Shown here: in pieces, positions 5,661-5,924 of the stretch
Layout of the letters: each line of letters starts with the position of its first letter
Numbering within the stretch: the first letter of the stretch is position 1
NCBI GenBank assembly: GCA_023265235.1
Contig: JAHFUF010000351.1
Location: 1 to 5,924, forward strand
Origin: Blastocatellia bacterium
GTDB taxonomy: Bacteria; Acidobacteriota; Blastocatellia; Chloracidobacteriales; JADJPF01
Direction: 5' to 3'
DNA: 5,924 nucleotides
Notes under the pieces: model-generated
What the model saw: the letters and a program-made list of their open reading frames with translations, nothing else
The model's database searches: none
What the model was told of the DNA's origin: nothing
Program-made: the position numbers and the translations under genes

Positions 5661-5924
5661 AAAATTTAACCTTTAACTTTTATTTAAGAATTTAAGATTA
5701 GGGAGGCTTTTGGATCTAGGGAAAGTTTAGCATGAAAAAGTAGGAAAAACTATTTGAGCCTAAAAAACTAGCTGGGATAACCTTATGTTGGTTTGAAAAA
5801 TAAAATCAAAAACTATGATCTCGAGTTTTACCAATTTAGGCAGCCCAAAGGGAGCGTAAGTTATTGAAAAAGCCAGTATTTGGAATTTTGGAATAGTTTC
5901 TAGGAGCGATGGAATCAAGAGAAA
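5661..5924. other. Upstream region of the flotillin operon, no supported gene
   Basis: These 264 nt precede the secreted protein gene and should contain the operon promoter, but no convincing -35/-10 pair stands out. The 40 nt next to the ATG are extremely AT-rich. A weak TTTGA/TCAAA inverted repeat lies around 5790-5813. On the minus strand one frame stays open from the window edge to a TAG at 5760-5762 (54 codons). It gives a hydrophobic, low-complexity peptide that I could not identify. Confidence 0.4.

Noticed and set aside
5661..5760. A sigma70 promoter for the flotillin operon (for example TAGTTT-17-TAAACT)
   Set aside because: Each box matches the consensus poorly and several equally weak alternatives exist in this AT-rich stretch.
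5900..5908. CTAGGAGCG, identical to the end of the 1341-1413 repeat, as a second repeat copy
   Set aside because: The match stops after 9 nt and no partner arm is visible before the window ends, so it is consistent with chance.
5900..5924. Possible plus-strand gene start: TAGGAGCG followed by ATG at 5909
   Set aside because: The spacing from AGGAG to ATG is only 2 nt and just five codons remain in the window, so there is nothing to support a gene.

Overview
The window carries five protein-coding genes, all on the minus strand, so transcription runs from right to left. Base composition is AT-rich (roughly 40% GC by eye). Genes are tightly packed and most have clear AGGA or AGGAGG-type ribosome binding sites, so this is bacterial chromosomal DNA. 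A futalosine-pathway menaquinone gene beside a flotillin/NfeD cluster does not fix the phylum. A Gram-negative-type menaquinone user such as a low-GC acidobacterium is possible, but that is a guess. No rRNA, tRNA, CRISPR array, transposase or phage gene was seen.

Right half, in order of transcription: an unrecognised secreted protein (4977-5660), a three-helix NfeD/YqiJ-like membrane protein with a C-terminal OB-fold and a strikingly histidine-rich loop (4256-4939), a first flotillin-like SPFH protein with an unusual insertion (2752-4173), and a second, more typical flotillin (1430-2740). Gaps are 37, 82 and 11 nt. The last junction has the stop codon overlapping the next Shine-Dalgarno sequence. 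This looks like one operon. SPFH proteins and NfeD-type partners are known to work together in membrane microdomain organisation (compare YuaF-YuaG of Bacillus and YqiJ-YqiK of Escherichia). The doubled flotillin, the His-rich partner and the extra secreted protein make this version worth attention.

Left half: a 188-nt intergenic stretch holds a 73-nt imperfect inverted repeat (1341-1413), GC-rich at its ends, just past the flotillin operon. It is either a dispersed repeat/MITE-like element or a 3'-end hairpin. Next comes a plausible sigma70-type promoter (1297-1325) for mqnC (168-1241), the radical SAM cyclic dehypoxanthine futalosine synthase of menaquinone biosynthesis. mqnC therefore looks like a separate transcription unit. 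The two window ends (1-167 and 5661-5924) contain no gene that can be supported.
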